Shown in pieces: positions 15,085 through 24,394 of a stretch of DNA of 64,000 nucleotides. This DNA comes from CAZMYM01 sp964620325. Lineage in GTDB: Bacteria > Bipolaricaulota > Bipolaricaulia > UBA7950 > UBA9294. The stretch's first letter is position 1. Every line of letters starts with the position of its first letter. The position numbers and the translations under genes were made by a program. The notes beneath the pieces were generated by a model, which searched no databases, was not told where the DNA came from, and saw nothing but the letters and a program-made list of their open reading frames with translations. The stretch covers positions 1-64,000 of the forward strand of contig CAZUIM010000005.1 of the NCBI GenBank assembly GCA_964620325.1, in the 5' to 3' direction.

Positions 15085-16601
15085 ACATGCAGTACCGCAA
15101 GATGGATGGAAGAAACAAGCCCACCCCGGTCGACATCGTCATCGTCGGAGCGGGGGTGATCGGAACGGCGTTGGCCTGGGCGCTCAGCCGGCGCCGCTGC
15201 TCGGTCGCGGTGATCGAGAAGGAATCGGACGTGGGCATGGCGGCCAGCTCGCGCAACTCCGGGGTGATCCACGCGGGGATCAACTACGCGCCCGACACCC
15301 TGCGCGGACGGTTCTGCATGGAGGGGCGCGATCTCCTGATGCGCTGGTGCGACGAGCTCAACGTGCCGTATCAGGTCTGCGGCAAGCTCGTGGTCGCCTC
15401 GAACGAAGACGGGATCCCCGGCCTCGAACGACTCCAGGTGCTGGGCGAAGCGAACGGCGTACCCGATCTGGTCATCGTGTCAGGCGAACGAGCGGCCGAA
15501 CTCCAACCCGGCGTTGAGGCGGTGGCGGCCCTTCACGTCCCGTCGAGCGGGATCGTCTCCCCGTACGCTCTGACCCTCGCACTGGCCGAGGAAGCGGCAC
15601 TCAACGGGGTCGCGTTTCACCTCGGATGCGAAGCGACCGGGATTCGCCCGCTCGACGCCGGCTATGTCGTGGACACCGATCGCCGGCCGATCCGCGGCCG
15701 GTGGATCGTCAACGCCGCCGGGATTCACGCGGGGCGTTTGGCACAGACGATCGACCCCGACGCCCCCGACCTCTACCCGTGTCTCGGAGAGTACCTGGTC
15801 CTCGACAAGCAGGTGGGCGAATCGGTTTGCATGTCCATCTATCCGGCCCCGCCGGTCGGCGGTGCCGGTCTCGGCGTCCACATCACGCCGACGACCGAGG
15901 GGAACATCTTGCTCGGTCCGTCCGACGCTTACGTGGATGAGCCCGAAGCTACGTGGTGCTCGGGGACGACGGCCGATCGTCTCCTTCGCGATAGCATGAC
16001 CCTCTGGCCCGATCTGCCCACCCATCTGATCATCGGGGGCTACGCCGGGGTCCGGGCCAAGCGGACGCCCCCCGAGGTCGGCGGATACGCCGACTTCCTG
16101 ATCCGTCGGACGCCCGGCCACGATCATCTGATCCACCTCATCGGGATCGAGTCACCGGGCCTGACCGCCGCGCCGGCGATCGCCGAGCGCGTGATCGACG
16201 AGATCCTTGCGGCGGCGGAGCCGCTCGGTCTCAAACCGGAGACCGAGCGCGTCCGGCGTCCGTGGCCGACGCGCTTCGACGAGTTGAGCGAACCGGAGAA
16301 GGCGCGGCTCGTCGCCGAGGATCCGAACCACGGGGACATCGTCTGCCGTTGTGAGGGGGTCACCAAGGCCGAGTTCCTCCACGCGCTGGAGAATCCCCTC
16401 GGCGTGAAGACACTGGCCGGAATCAAGTTCCGATGCCGCGCGACGATGGGCCGCTGCAGTGGTGGGTATTGTCTACCGAGGATGGTGGACATCCTTCAGG
16501 AGGATCATGGGTGGGCACCGGACGACTTCGTGCTACGCGGGCCGATGTCGCCGGCGTTCGCCGGCCGGGTGATCGAGGAGCCCCATGACCAAACGAAGTG
16601 A
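15081..16601 (+). CDS. FAD-dependent dehydrogenase with BFD-like [2Fe-2S] tail (GlpA-like)
   Basis: A 506-residue protein. An N-terminal DAO-type FAD domain (about 18-390) has the dinucleotide motif IVIVGAGVIGTALAWAL and a SSRNSGVIHAGI segment typical of the GlpA/L-2-hydroxyglutarate dehydrogenase group. A BFD-like domain (about 425-480) carries four cysteines in CRCEGV and CRATMGRCSGGYC. It oxidises a 2-hydroxy acid or glycerol-3-phosphate-like substrate and passes electrons to the two next subunits. ATG at 15081 overlaps the eamA stop; a second ATG two codons on is possible. It overlaps the next gene by 17 bases. Confidence 0.9.
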   Translation: MNMQYRKMDGRNKPTPVDIVIVGAGVIGTALAWALSRRRCSVAVIEKESDVGMAASSRNSGVIHAGINYAPDTLRGRFCMEGRDLLMRWCDELNVPYQVCGKLVVASNEDGIPGLERLQVLGEANGVPDLVIVSGERAAELQPGVEAVAALHVPSSGIVSPYALTLALAEEAALNGVAFHLGCEATGIRPLDAGYVVDTDRRPIRGRWIVNAAGIHAGRLAQTIDPDAPDLYPCLGEYLVLDKQVGESVCMSIYPAPPVGGAGLGVHITPTTEGNILLGPSDAYVDEPEATWCSGTTADRLLRDSMTLWPDLPTHLIIGGYAGVRAKRTPPEVGGYADFLIRRTPGHDHLIHLIGIESPGLTAAPAIAERVIDEILAAAEPLGLKPETERVRRPWPTRFDELSEPEKARLVAEDPNHGDIVCRCEGVTKAEFLHALENPLGVKTLAGIKFRCRATMGRCSGGYCLPRMVDILQEDHGWAPDDFVLRGPMSPAFAGRVIEEPHDQTK

Positions 16602-17832
16602 ACGGACCGACATCGCGGTGATCGGGGGCGGACCGGCCGGGCTCGCCGCGGCGGCGTCCGCCGCCGAGCGGGGCGCCCGCGTCCTGCTGCTCGATCGAAA
16701 TCCCCAGCTGGGCGGCATCCTCAATCAATGCATCCACGACGGCTTCGGTCTGCACACGTTCGGGGAGGTCTTGACCGGCCCGGAGTTCGCCGATCGCTAC
16801 GTTCGGCGGGCGCTCAAGGCCGGCGTCCGCCTCGAGCCGGACGCGATGGTCACGGACCTCTCACCCGACGGCGAGCTTATCTGGTCGCGCACGGGACACC
16901 GCGCCCAGTTACGGGCGGAAGCCACGGTCCTGGCAATGGGGTGTCGCGAGCGCACCCGGGGAATGATCCGGATTCCGGGATCCCGCCCGGCCGGCGTGTA
17001 CACAGCGGGGACGGCGCAGTGGCTGACCAACCTCGCCAACGTGCGGGTCGGCCGACGCATCGCGATCCTCGGCTCCGGCGACATCGGGCTGATCATGGCG
17101 CGGCGGTTGACATGGGAAGGCGCCGAGGTGATCGCCGTGATCGAGAAACTCCCGTACCCGTCGGGACTCCCTCGCAACATCAATCAGTGCCTCCGCGACT
17201 ACGAGATCCCGCTCTACCTGTCGCACTCGGTCACGCGCATCCACGGAAAGGACCGCGTCGAGCGCGTTACGGTCTCACAGTTCGACCACGCCGGGGCGCC
17301 GGTGGCCGGCAGCGCGTTCGACCTCGACTGCGATACCTTGCTTCTGTCCGTCGGATTGATCCCCGAGAACGAGCTCTCCCGGCGGGCCGGCGTCGTCCTC
17401 GACGGCCGGACGTCGGGCGCCGAGGTCGGCTCGACCTACATGACGAACGTGCCCGGAATCTTCTCCTGCGGCAACGTCCTACACATCCACGACCTGGCCG
17501 ACTGGGCCGCCGAAGAGGGCGAGCGAGCCGGCGTGGCGGCGGCCGCCTACGTCCACGGCGCGTCGTCCGTCGAATCGATCGAAGATTCGGTCCCGGTCCA
17601 CGCCGGAGACGCCGTGCGGTACGTGGTGCCGCAGAGGATCGCCCCCGCCGACGGCCGCGCGCTCCTGTCCTTGCGCGTGACCGAACCCCGAGGACCGACC
17701 AGGATCGAAGCGACCTCCGGGGGCGCCACGATCGGTTCGGTCACCTTACGCAAGGTCCATCCGGCGACGATGATCCAGCTTCGCGTTCGGACCGAGGGTC
17801 TCGAACGCCCGGTGGAGGTGATCTGCTCGTGA
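16585..17832 (+). CDS. NAD(P)/FAD oxidoreductase subunit (GlpB-like)
   Basis: A 415-residue pyridine-nucleotide-disulfide-oxidoreductase-type flavoprotein. The FAD motif IAVIGGGPAGLAAAASA is at the N-terminus and the NAD motif IAILGSGDIGLIMA near residue 155. MGCRERTRG and a C-terminal VPGIFSCGNVLHIHD segment are as seen in the middle subunit of three-part anaerobic dehydrogenases, together with the DUF1667 protein that follows. It likely relays electrons between the GlpA-like subunit and NAD(P) or a quinone. Its stop overlaps the next start (GTGA). Confidence 0.9.
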   Translation: MTKRSERTDIAVIGGGPAGLAAAASAAERGARVLLLDRNPQLGGILNQCIHDGFGLHTFGEVLTGPEFADRYVRRALKAGVRLEPDAMVTDLSPDGELIWSRTGHRAQLRAEATVLAMGCRERTRGMIRIPGSRPAGVYTAGTAQWLTNLANVRVGRRIAILGSGDIGLIMARRLTWEGAEVIAVIEKLPYPSGLPRNINQCLRDYEIPLYLSHSVTRIHGKDRVERVTVSQFDHAGAPVAGSAFDLDCDTLLLSVGLIPENELSRRAGVVLDGRTSGAEVGSTYMTNVPGIFSCGNVLHIHDLADWAAEEGERAGVAAAAYVHGASSVESIEDSVPVHAGDAVRYVVPQRIAPADGRALLSLRVTEPRGPTRIEATSGGATIGSVTLRKVHPATMIQLRVRTEGLERPVEVICS

Positions 17833-18251
17833 ACCAACGGATGATCACGTGCATCCTTTGCCCGAACGGGTGCGAACTGGATGTGCGTTGGGACAGCGAG
17901 CCGACCGAGGAGAGCATCGAGGCTTCCGGGAATCTCTGCCCCAAGGGCATCCGATACGCCCTCGAAGAGCTCACCCATCCGGAGCGCACGCTCACGACCT
18001 CGGTCCGCGTTCGGGGGGGCACCCAGCGGCTGGCGAGCGTGAAGACAGCGGCGCCGATTCCACGAGACGCGTTGACGGCGGCCCGCGAAGCCCTTCGGCC
18101 AATCGTCCTCGAGGCACCGGTGGAGATCGGTCAGGTCGTCGACCAAGACCTCGCCGGGACGGGCATCGAGGCGCTCGTCACGCGCCCGGTGCCGCGCCGC
18201 CCCGACCGCGGGTCAGACACCGCGTCGCCCAAGGAGGCGATCGCTCCATGA
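17829..18251 (+). CDS. DUF1667 iron-sulfur protein (third dehydrogenase subunit)
   Basis: A 140-residue protein with four cysteines in DUF1667 spacing (Cys8, Cys11, Cys15, Cys37: CILCPNGC and LCPKG), probably one cluster, followed by RTLTTSVRVRGG. The GTG start overlaps the previous stop. In other anaerobes this family is always seen as the partner of the two preceding flavoproteins, forming a GlpABC-like complex. The last 25 residues are low in complexity and rich in Arg/Pro, and overlap the start of the next gene. Confidence 0.88.
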   Translation: MNQRMITCILCPNGCELDVRWDSEPTEESIEASGNLCPKGIRYALEELTHPERTLTTSVRVRGGTQRLASVKTAAPIPRDALTAAREALRPIVLEAPVEIGQVVDQDLAGTGIEALVTRPVPRRPDRGSDTASPKEAIAP

Positions 18252-19360
18252 GCGCCTACCTGCTCTCTCCAATCTGCACGGTGACCGGACTCGGCGCCTG
18301 GCGTGCGGCCCTCCCGTCGATCGAGGCGATCGGGAACCGAGCGTTCGTCGTGGGCGATGAACGAGGGTTGGCCGCAGCGCAACCGGCCCTCGACGCATTC
18401 GACGATCGGCTGAGAGCTGTTCGCGTCGAGCCCTTCCGGGGGGAATGCACCCAACGTGCAATCGAGCGGACCACGCGGGCCGCCGACCGGGTCAACCTCG
18501 TGATCGGCGTCGGGGGCGGAAAGGCGATCGACACCGCCAAGGCCGCCGCCGCCCGGCGCGGCGTCCCCTGCGTGACGCTGCCGACATCGGCGGCGACCTG
18601 CGCTGCGTATACACCCCTCTCGATCCTCCACACTGAGACCGGCACCTACGTGGAGAGCCGGCGTCTCCCGCGTCCCGTCGCCGTCTGCGTGGTCGATCCG
18701 GAATTGATGATCGGAGGGCCGACCCGGCTCCTCGCCTCCGGCTGCCTCGACGCGTTGGCGAGAGCGTGGGACACTCTCCTCGCGGCCCGGATGCGCGTCC
18801 CATCACTGACCGCAGAGCTCTCCGTGTCGATCTGCCGCCGCTACTGGGAGGGGACACTGCGACCACACGCGGGCCATGCGGTCCTCGATCAACGACAGGG
18901 ACGTCTGACCGACCGGTTGGTCCGTACGATCGACGCGTGCATCGTTGGCGCCGGGTTGGCCGGGGAGACCGGGGCGCGGTTCTTCGGCCGTTCGTTCAGC
19001 CATGCGATCGGCTATGCATTGGCCGAGGCCGTCGACGCCACCGAGATCCTCCACGGCGAGGCCGTCGGCCTCGGTCTCCTCGTTCAGTCTGTCCTCGATC
19101 GCGAGACGGAGATCGATCTTTCCGAGATGCGCGCCTACGTCGAGGAGCTCGGGGCACCGATCCGCTTCTCCGATCTCGGCGTGGACGATCTCTCGGGATC
19201 GACCGGACGCCGGTTGGCCGAGACGGCCTACCGACTGATCGACCGGGAGCGCGCGGTCCCGTTCCCGGTCACGCCGGAGACGCTGCACGAGGCGATCCTC
19301 GCCGTCGAATCGGAAGGTCAAGAAGACCGGCGCCCGGACGCCGGGACCGCATCGCCCTGA
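18248..19360 (+). CDS. Iron/zinc alcohol dehydrogenase, glycerol-dehydrogenase-like
   Basis: A 370-residue protein of the Fe-ADH superfamily. The NAD-binding GVGGGKAIDTAKAAA is at about 93-107, the substrate loop TLPTSAATCAAYTPLS follows, and metal ligands fall where GldA has them (Asp in SGCLDALARAWD, His in FSHAIGYAL, His in LHGEAVGLGL). Length matches GldA. ATG overlaps the DUF1667 stop. It should interconvert a polyol and a ketol, such as glycerol and dihydroxyacetone, supporting the idea that this operon handles a glycerol-like or 2-hydroxy substrate. The substrate is not proven. Confidence 0.88.
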   Translation: MSAYLLSPICTVTGLGAWRAALPSIEAIGNRAFVVGDERGLAAAQPALDAFDDRLRAVRVEPFRGECTQRAIERTTRAADRVNLVIGVGGGKAIDTAKAAAARRGVPCVTLPTSAATCAAYTPLSILHTETGTYVESRRLPRPVAVCVVDPELMIGGPTRLLASGCLDALARAWDTLLAARMRVPSLTAELSVSICRRYWEGTLRPHAGHAVLDQRQGRLTDRLVRTIDACIVGAGLAGETGARFFGRSFSHAIGYALAEAVDATEILHGEAVGLGLLVQSVLDRETEIDLSEMRAYVEELGAPIRFSDLGVDDLSGSTGRRLAETAYRLIDRERAVPFPVTPETLHEAILAVESEGQEDRRPDAGTASP

Positions 19361-19367
19361 CAGATCC

Positions 19368-20747
19368 CTACTGCGACTGCGGGGCGTTCGCACCCTCCGG
19401 CGGCGGGCCGATGTGGCCGGCGCGCATCAGGGTGGCGGTCTCCGCCTGCGCGTGTCGAATCTTCTCCTCGGCCTGCTCGCGAAGCTCGCTCTCGGAGAGC
19501 GGTCGACGCGCGATCCCCTGCTCGACCGCCTTCAAGCCCACCGCCACCGCCTCGTTGATGAACACGTCGGTCTCCAGCATGGTCGGAACGATGTAGTCGT
19601 CCCGCAGACCTTTTCCCTCGGCGGTCAGGGCAATGGCATTTGCCGCGGCAATCGCCATCTCGTCGGTGATGGTCTTGGCGAACACGTCCAGTGTGCCGCG
19701 AAAGATTCCGGGGAACCCGATCGAGTTGTTGATCTGGTTGGGAAAGTCTGAGCGGCCGGTGCCGACGATGCGTACCCCCGCTTCCTTCGCTTCCCACGGC
19801 CAGATCTCGGGAATCGGATTGGCCATGATGAACGCGATGGCATCCCGATTCATCGCCGAGAGCCAAGTCTTCTGAATCGTGTCCGGGCCGGGCTTCGACG
19901 CGGCGATCAACACGTCCGACCCGGCGATCGCCTCAGCCATCCCGCCGGCTCGGTTCTCCGCGTTCGTTTCCACGGCGTACTTCCACTTGTAGGGGTTCTC
20001 CTCCTGGTCCATTTCAAGGTCATCCCGCCCCGAATGGAGAATCCCCTTGGAGTCGACGAGGATGATGTTGCCTGCCGGAACACCAGTGCCGATCAGAACA
20101 CGCACGAAGGCCAGGTTTGCCGCACCGGAGCCGATCACCGCGTAGGTGATCTCGCCCATTCGCTTGCCGACGAGCTTGACCGCGTTGATCACACCGGCGA
20201 GGGTGATCGACGCCGTTCCCTGTTGGTCATCGTGCCAGACCGGGATATCCAGTTCCTCGCGCAGGCGGTCGAGGATGTAGAAGCACTTGGGGTTCGAAAA
20301 ATCCTCGAGGTTGATCCCGCCGAACCCCGGCGCGATCCACTTCACAGCTTGGATGATCTCGTCGGGGTCCTGGGTATCGAGCATGATCGGGAACGCGCCG
20401 ACTCCGCCGAGGTATTTGAACAGGAGCGACTTCCCCTCCATCACCGGAAGACCGGCCAGCGGCCCGATGTTGCCCAAGCCGAGCACCCGAGACCCATCGG
20501 AGACGACGGCCACGGTGTTGGCCTTGTTGGTGTAGTCGAACACCTTCATCGGATCTTCGTGGATCTCGCGGCAGGGTGCGGCAACCCCCGGCGTGTACCA
20601 GATGCCGAAATCGTCGAGTTCAGAGACCGAGCACTTCAACGTCGTCTCGATCTTGCCGCGGTAGTGGGCGTGCCACGACGGTGCCTTGATTCCCGGGAGC
20701 TTCGCCCGTTGTATCATTGCCTCAACATCGAATCTGTCCTTCGACAA
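19368..20747 (-). CDS. NAD-type malic enzyme
   Basis: A 459-residue protein that decarboxylates malate to pyruvate. The malic domain shows YTPGVAAPC, the SDGSRVLGLGNIGPLAG substrate region, catalytic Lys in EGKSLLFKYLGGV and a metal-binding DDQQGTAS segment. The NAD domain carries GSGAANLAF. A TTG start at 20747 is preferred because AAGGGGGAATAGG lies directly upstream and the codon follows the fumarase stop by one base; a Met 11 residues later is the alternative. It is the last gene of the long operon and drains fumarase-derived malate to pyruvate. Confidence 0.93.
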   Translation of the reverse strand: MSKDRFDVEAMIQRAKLPGIKAPSWHAHYRGKIETTLKCSVSELDDFGIWYTPGVAAPCREIHEDPMKVFDYTNKANTVAVVSDGSRVLGLGNIGPLAGLPVMEGKSLLFKYLGGVGAFPIMLDTQDPDEIIQAVKWIAPGFGGINLEDFSNPKCFYILDRLREELDIPVWHDDQQGTASITLAGVINAVKLVGKRMGEITYAVIGSGAANLAFVRVLIGTGVPAGNIILVDSKGILHSGRDDLEMDQEENPYKWKYAVETNAENRAGGMAEAIAGSDVLIAASKPGPDTIQKTWLSAMNRDAIAFIMANPIPEIWPWEAKEAGVRIVGTGRSDFPNQINNSIGFPGIFRGTLDVFAKTITDEMAIAAANAIALTAEGKGLRDDYIVPTMLETDVFINEAVAVGLKAVEQGIARRPLSESELREQAEEKIRHAQAETATLMRAGHIGPPPEGANAPQSQ

Positions 20748-20748
20748 C

Positions 20749-21354
20749 CTATTCCCCCTTCTCGATCTGAGCATGAATGGCCTCAAGGTTCTTCTGGATC
20801 ACGAGGTCCAGCTCGTCGTACAGGCTCTTCCCATGCGCATCCATGGTGACCGTCAGCGGGCCGAATCGCTCGACATCGAACAGCCAGACCGCTTCGGGAA
20901 TCCCCAGCTCTTCCAGCCAATGGACGGCGGGCACGGAGCGCACCGCCCGAGCGGCCAGTGCCCCCGCCCCTCCGGTGAAGTGCGTGTACACCGCGCCCAC
21001 ACGCTGCAACGCGTCCAGCGTTCGTTTCCCCATGCCGCCCTTGCCGATGATCAGCCGCGTCTCGAATCGATCGAGGAAATCGGCTTCGAACATCTCCATC
21101 CGGGCGCTGGTCGTCGGTCCGGCGGAGACGACCTGCCACGTCCCGTTCTCCTCGGCGACCACGGGACCGCAGTGGAACAGGGCCATCTCCCCGGGCTGAA
21201 ACGGCATCGTCTCTCCCTGCGCCGCGGTCTCCAGCATGACGTGGTGGGCGTCGTCCCGCGCGGTGAACAGCCGTCCGGTCACGTAGACGGTATCCCCGAC
21301 CTGCAAGGACCGAACGTCGGCCTCCGCGATCGGCGTCTCGAGCACTCGTTCCAT
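20749..21354 (-). CDS. Fumarase class I beta subunit
   Basis: A 201-residue C-terminal subunit of two-part class I fumarase/tartrate dehydratase. The typical SAGPTTSARM motif (about 77-86) is followed by IIGKGGMGKRT, which shapes the active site with the alpha subunit. Its start directly abuts the alpha-subunit stop. It hydrates fumarate to malate, or dehydrates a related hydroxy diacid such as tartrate, which is equally possible in this catabolic setting. Confidence 0.93.
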   Translation of the reverse strand: MERVLETPIAEADVRSLQVGDTVYVTGRLFTARDDAHHVMLETAAQGETMPFQPGEMALFHCGPVVAEENGTWQVVSAGPTTSARMEMFEADFLDRFETRLIIGKGGMGKRTLDALQRVGAVYTHFTGGAGALAARAVRSVPAVHWLEELGIPEAVWLFDVERFGPLTVTMDAHGKSLYDELDLVIQKNLEAIHAQIEKGE

Positions 21355-22224
21355 CTACGTCACCTCCACGCGTCCGGTCTCGTCGATCGTCACCGTCTTG
21401 TGACGGTCGGCCCAGCACTGGTAGACGAGGCCGACCGGAAGCGACGCCGGATGCCGATGGGCGACCTCGACGTGAACATCCAGCGCGGTGGTGTGACCGC
21501 CGAGCCCCATCGGCCCCACCCCGCTCTCGTTGATCCGCTCCAAAAGCTCGTCCTCGAGAGCGGCGATCGTCACGTCGTCGTGCCGTTTGCCGACCGGTCG
21601 GAGAAGCGACAGCTTGCCCAGCTTCATCGCTAGGTCGGCCCCTCCTCCGATGCCGATTCCGATCACCCCCGGCGGGCACGGCTTGCCTCCGCAGGACACC
21701 ACGTGATCGACGACGAACCGCTTGATCCCCCGGATCCCCGCCCCCGGCGGGAGCATCCGGAGGGCGCAGCAGTTCTCGCTTCCGCCCCCCTTCGGCAGCA
21801 GATGAATCGTGCACGCAGCACCCGACTCGATCTCCCATAGGAGGTAGGGGACGAACCGTCCGGTGTTGTCCCCGGGGTTTCCCCCTCGAAGCGAGTCGAC
21901 CGTGTTCGGACGCAGGGGGGCGGCTCGGGTCGCCTCTCGGACGGCGTCCTCGATCAGATCGCGGAGCCTCCCCAGAAGCGGGAACTCCCCGCCAACCCGG
22001 ATCACAAACGTCTGGATCCCGGTGTCCTGGCACATCGGGACCGACTCGGCCCGCGCACCGGCAACGTTCTCCAGGATCGCCTCCAGCTGCACCTTTCCGA
22101 TGTCACGTTCGCGATCCCGCGCCGCTTCCAACGCGCGCACGACATCCTCCGGCAACTCCGTCGCCGCCGCGCAAATCGCCTCCACAAGCCCCGTCTTCAG
22201 AGCTTGTTCATCCACCGCAACCAC
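21355..22224 (-). CDS. Fumarase class I alpha subunit
   Basis: A 289-residue iron-sulfur subunit. Cluster-binding regions are readable as PMCQDTGIQTF, PKGGGSENCCALRML and SCGGKPCPPGVIGIGIGG. Oxygen sensitivity of this family fits an anaerobe. The start is GTG; a second GTG three codons later has better spacing from GAAGGAAGG and may be the real start. It lies between an Ldh2-type dehydrogenase and the beta subunit. Confidence 0.93.
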   Translation of the reverse strand: MVAVDEQALKTGLVEAICAAATELPEDVVRALEAARDRERDIGKVQLEAILENVAGARAESVPMCQDTGIQTFVIRVGGEFPLLGRLRDLIEDAVREATRAAPLRPNTVDSLRGGNPGDNTGRFVPYLLWEIESGAACTIHLLPKGGGSENCCALRMLPPGAGIRGIKRFVVDHVVSCGGKPCPPGVIGIGIGGGADLAMKLGKLSLLRPVGKRHDDVTIAALEDELLERINESGVGPMGLGGHTTALDVHVEVAHRHPASLPVGLVYQCWADRHKTVTIDETGRVEVT

Positions 22225-22238
22225 CTTCCTTCGAACCG

Positions 22239-23345
22239 CTAGAAGGGAAGGTCATGCCCCTCCAACCCGAGTTCGTCGCGAACGCTGCGCAGGTCCGCAG
22301 CAAGGTTCGAATTGATCAGCACGCCCGCTTCCCGGATTCGCCGTTCATTCTCCCATTCCTTCTCGCCGGCAGTGTAGATCCGATTGGCGCCGTCGCCGCG
22401 CCGCGACGACCGCAGGGTTCGCACGATGTCTCCGGTGATCTGGCGGAAGTCGTCGACCGGCCCGAACGCCGCGATGTCCAGGGCGAGGAAGAAATGGCCG
22501 AGGTTCTGTTTCCGAATCGATCCGTCGGGGCGTGTCGAGGCGAGATCCTTGAGGAAGCTCCCCCCCTGCAGCGAGGCACAGAGGACCTCGACCATCGTCG
22601 CCAGCCCGTAGCCTTTGTGGCCTCCACCCTCTTCCCCCGGTCCGCCCAGCGGAAACAGCCCGAACAGCCCTCGGTTCAAACCGCCGAGGATCGCGTCCGT
22701 GTCGGTGGCCGAGCGCCCGTGGCGATCGCCGACCCACCCCTCGGGGGTTGGCTTCTCGGCCCGCGACAGCACCTCGAGCTTCCCGCGGGGAACGACAGAC
22801 GTCGCTCCGTCGTACAGGAACGGGCAATCCTCGTCGGTCGGCGCTCCGAACGCGATCGGATTGGTTCCGAACATCGGTTCGGCGCCGAACGTCGGGAGGA
22901 CCGACGGCCTGGCGTTGGTCACCGCAATCCCAATCAGGCCTTCGCGAACCGCCATCAATGCGTAATACCCCGCGATCCCGAAGTGAGATGACTCGCGAAC
23001 CGCCACTGCGCCCAGACCGACCGACCGCGCCTTCTCGATCGCCATCTTCATCGCCCGATAGCCGATCACGTGCCCCATCCCGTGGTGCCCGTCGATCACG
23101 GCCGTTGCCGCGCTCTCTCGCACCACGTCGAAATCGGTCTCAGGGTGGAGTTGCCCCTTCCGGATCCGGTCGGTGTAGAGCTTCAGCCGGCCGATCCCGT
23201 GCGATTCGATCCCCCGCAGGTCGGAGGCCAACAGGACATCGGCACAGATTTGAGCGTCCTCCGTCGGCACACCGAGCGCGACGAACGCGTCCTCGGCGAA
23301 GCGCCGCAGCATTTCGACCGGTACGTGAACGACCTTGCGCTCCAT
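22239..23345 (-). CDS. Malate/L-lactate dehydrogenase, Ldh2 family
   Basis: A 368-residue NAD(P)-dependent 2-oxo/2-hydroxy-acid dehydrogenase of the Ldh2/MdH2 fold, unrelated to the classical Rossmann LDH. Diagnostic segments are SHGIGRL (about 48-54), the catalytic-His loop SSHFGIAGYYALMA, and GGGHKGYGLATMVEVLC. Relatives act on sulfolactate, ureidoglycolate, 2,3-diketogulonate or malate. Of two adjacent ATGs the second is chosen because GAGGTGAT lies only two bases before the first. It is probably one oxidation step of the operon's substrate. Confidence 0.88.
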   Translation of the reverse strand: MERKVVHVPVEMLRRFAEDAFVALGVPTEDAQICADVLLASDLRGIESHGIGRLKLYTDRIRKGQLHPETDFDVVRESAATAVIDGHHGMGHVIGYRAMKMAIEKARSVGLGAVAVRESSHFGIAGYYALMAVREGLIGIAVTNARPSVLPTFGAEPMFGTNPIAFGAPTDEDCPFLYDGATSVVPRGKLEVLSRAEKPTPEGWVGDRHGRSATDTDAILGGLNRGLFGLFPLGGPGEEGGGHKGYGLATMVEVLCASLQGGSFLKDLASTRPDGSIRKQNLGHFFLALDIAAFGPVDDFRQITGDIVRTLRSSRRGDGANRIYTAGEKEWENERRIREAGVLINSNLAADLRSVRDELGLEGHDLPF

Positions 23346-23354
23346 CATATCACC

Positions 23355-24365
23355 TCACTCAAACGATACGAGGACCTTGATCGCATCTTGCGCCTTGGAG
23401 GTCTCGATCGCCTCGATCACCCGATCGAATTCGAAGGTGTGGGTGATCAGCGGGCGCACGTCGATCACTTTCTCTGCGACCAGCTCGTGGATCCGCTCGA
23501 CCGCGTACAGCGAGGCGTCCGACGTCAACAGGTCGACCTCGCGACGGACCAAGTGAACGAAATCAAACGGGACCGGGCCGGACGGGATGCCGACGATCAT
23601 GATCTTGCCCGCCGACCGGACCAGGCGGACCGACTGTGCGATCGTGTCCGGATGGCCGACGGCCTCGATCACGAGGTCCGCACCGCTCCCGTCGGTCTCC
23701 TCCATGACCGCCGCCTCGAGGTCCTCCTCCGGCGGCCGGACCACCCGATGAGCACCCAGCCGCTTCGCGAGGTCGAGCCTTCGCTGTCGGTGTCCCGAGA
23801 CGATGATCTTCTGGGACCCGAACGCGACCACGCTTTCGAGGATGAACAGACCGATCGGCCCGCACCCCAGGATGACCACTGTGTCCGACGGCGTCGGCGC
23901 CGCCCGACAGACAGCGTGATACCCGACCGCCGCCGGCTCGACGAGCGCCCCCTCCTCCGGCGTCAGTCCGGGGGGCGCCGGGAAGACCGAATATCCCGGC
24001 AGTTTGTAGTACTCGGCGAAGACACCGTCAGCCTCGATGCCCAAATGCTTCCGGTGCTCACAAACGTTGTACCGTCCGGAGCGGCAGGCGAGGCAGTCCC
24101 CGCAGACCACGATCGGAGACGTGACCACCGACTGGCCGGGCCGAACGTGAGTCACCCGATCCCCGGCCGCTTCGATCACCCCGGAGGCTTCGTGCCCCAT
24201 CACGATTCCACGCTTCGCGGGGAACCCGCCGGCACACATGTGTGCGTCCGTTCCGCAAACCGCCGCGAACTGCGTCCGGATCAGGACCTCGTCGTCTGAG
24301 ATCTCCGGCTTCGGATGGTTCTTCAATCGGACGTCCCCGGGGCCGTCGAACACCAACGCCTTCAT
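23355..24365 (-). CDS. Zinc-dependent alcohol dehydrogenase (first of two)
   Basis: A 336-residue medium-chain dehydrogenase. Catalytic zinc ligands lie in AAVCGTDAH and GHEASG. The four structural-zinc cysteines are in CGDCLACRSGRYNVC, and the NAD motif is ILGCGPIGLF. It is closest in style to sorbitol/L-threonine/galactitol-type dehydrogenases. GAGAGGAGTCTGACCTG precedes the ATG. It sits between the creatininase-like and Ldh2 genes. It probably oxidises a secondary hydroxyl of the imported compound or its cleavage product. Confidence 0.92.
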   Translation of the reverse strand: MKALVFDGPGDVRLKNHPKPEISDDEVLIRTQFAAVCGTDAHMCAGGFPAKRGIVMGHEASGVIEAAGDRVTHVRPGQSVVTSPIVVCGDCLACRSGRYNVCEHRKHLGIEADGVFAEYYKLPGYSVFPAPPGLTPEEGALVEPAAVGYHAVCRAAPTPSDTVVILGCGPIGLFILESVVAFGSQKIIVSGHRQRRLDLAKRLGAHRVVRPPEEDLEAAVMEETDGSGADLVIEAVGHPDTIAQSVRLVRSAGKIMIVGIPSGPVPFDFVHLVRREVDLLTSDASLYAVERIHELVAEKVIDVRPLITHTFEFDRVIEAIETSKAQDAIKVLVSFE

Positions 24366-24394
24366 CAGGTCAGACTCCTCTCTTCTCGCGCTTC

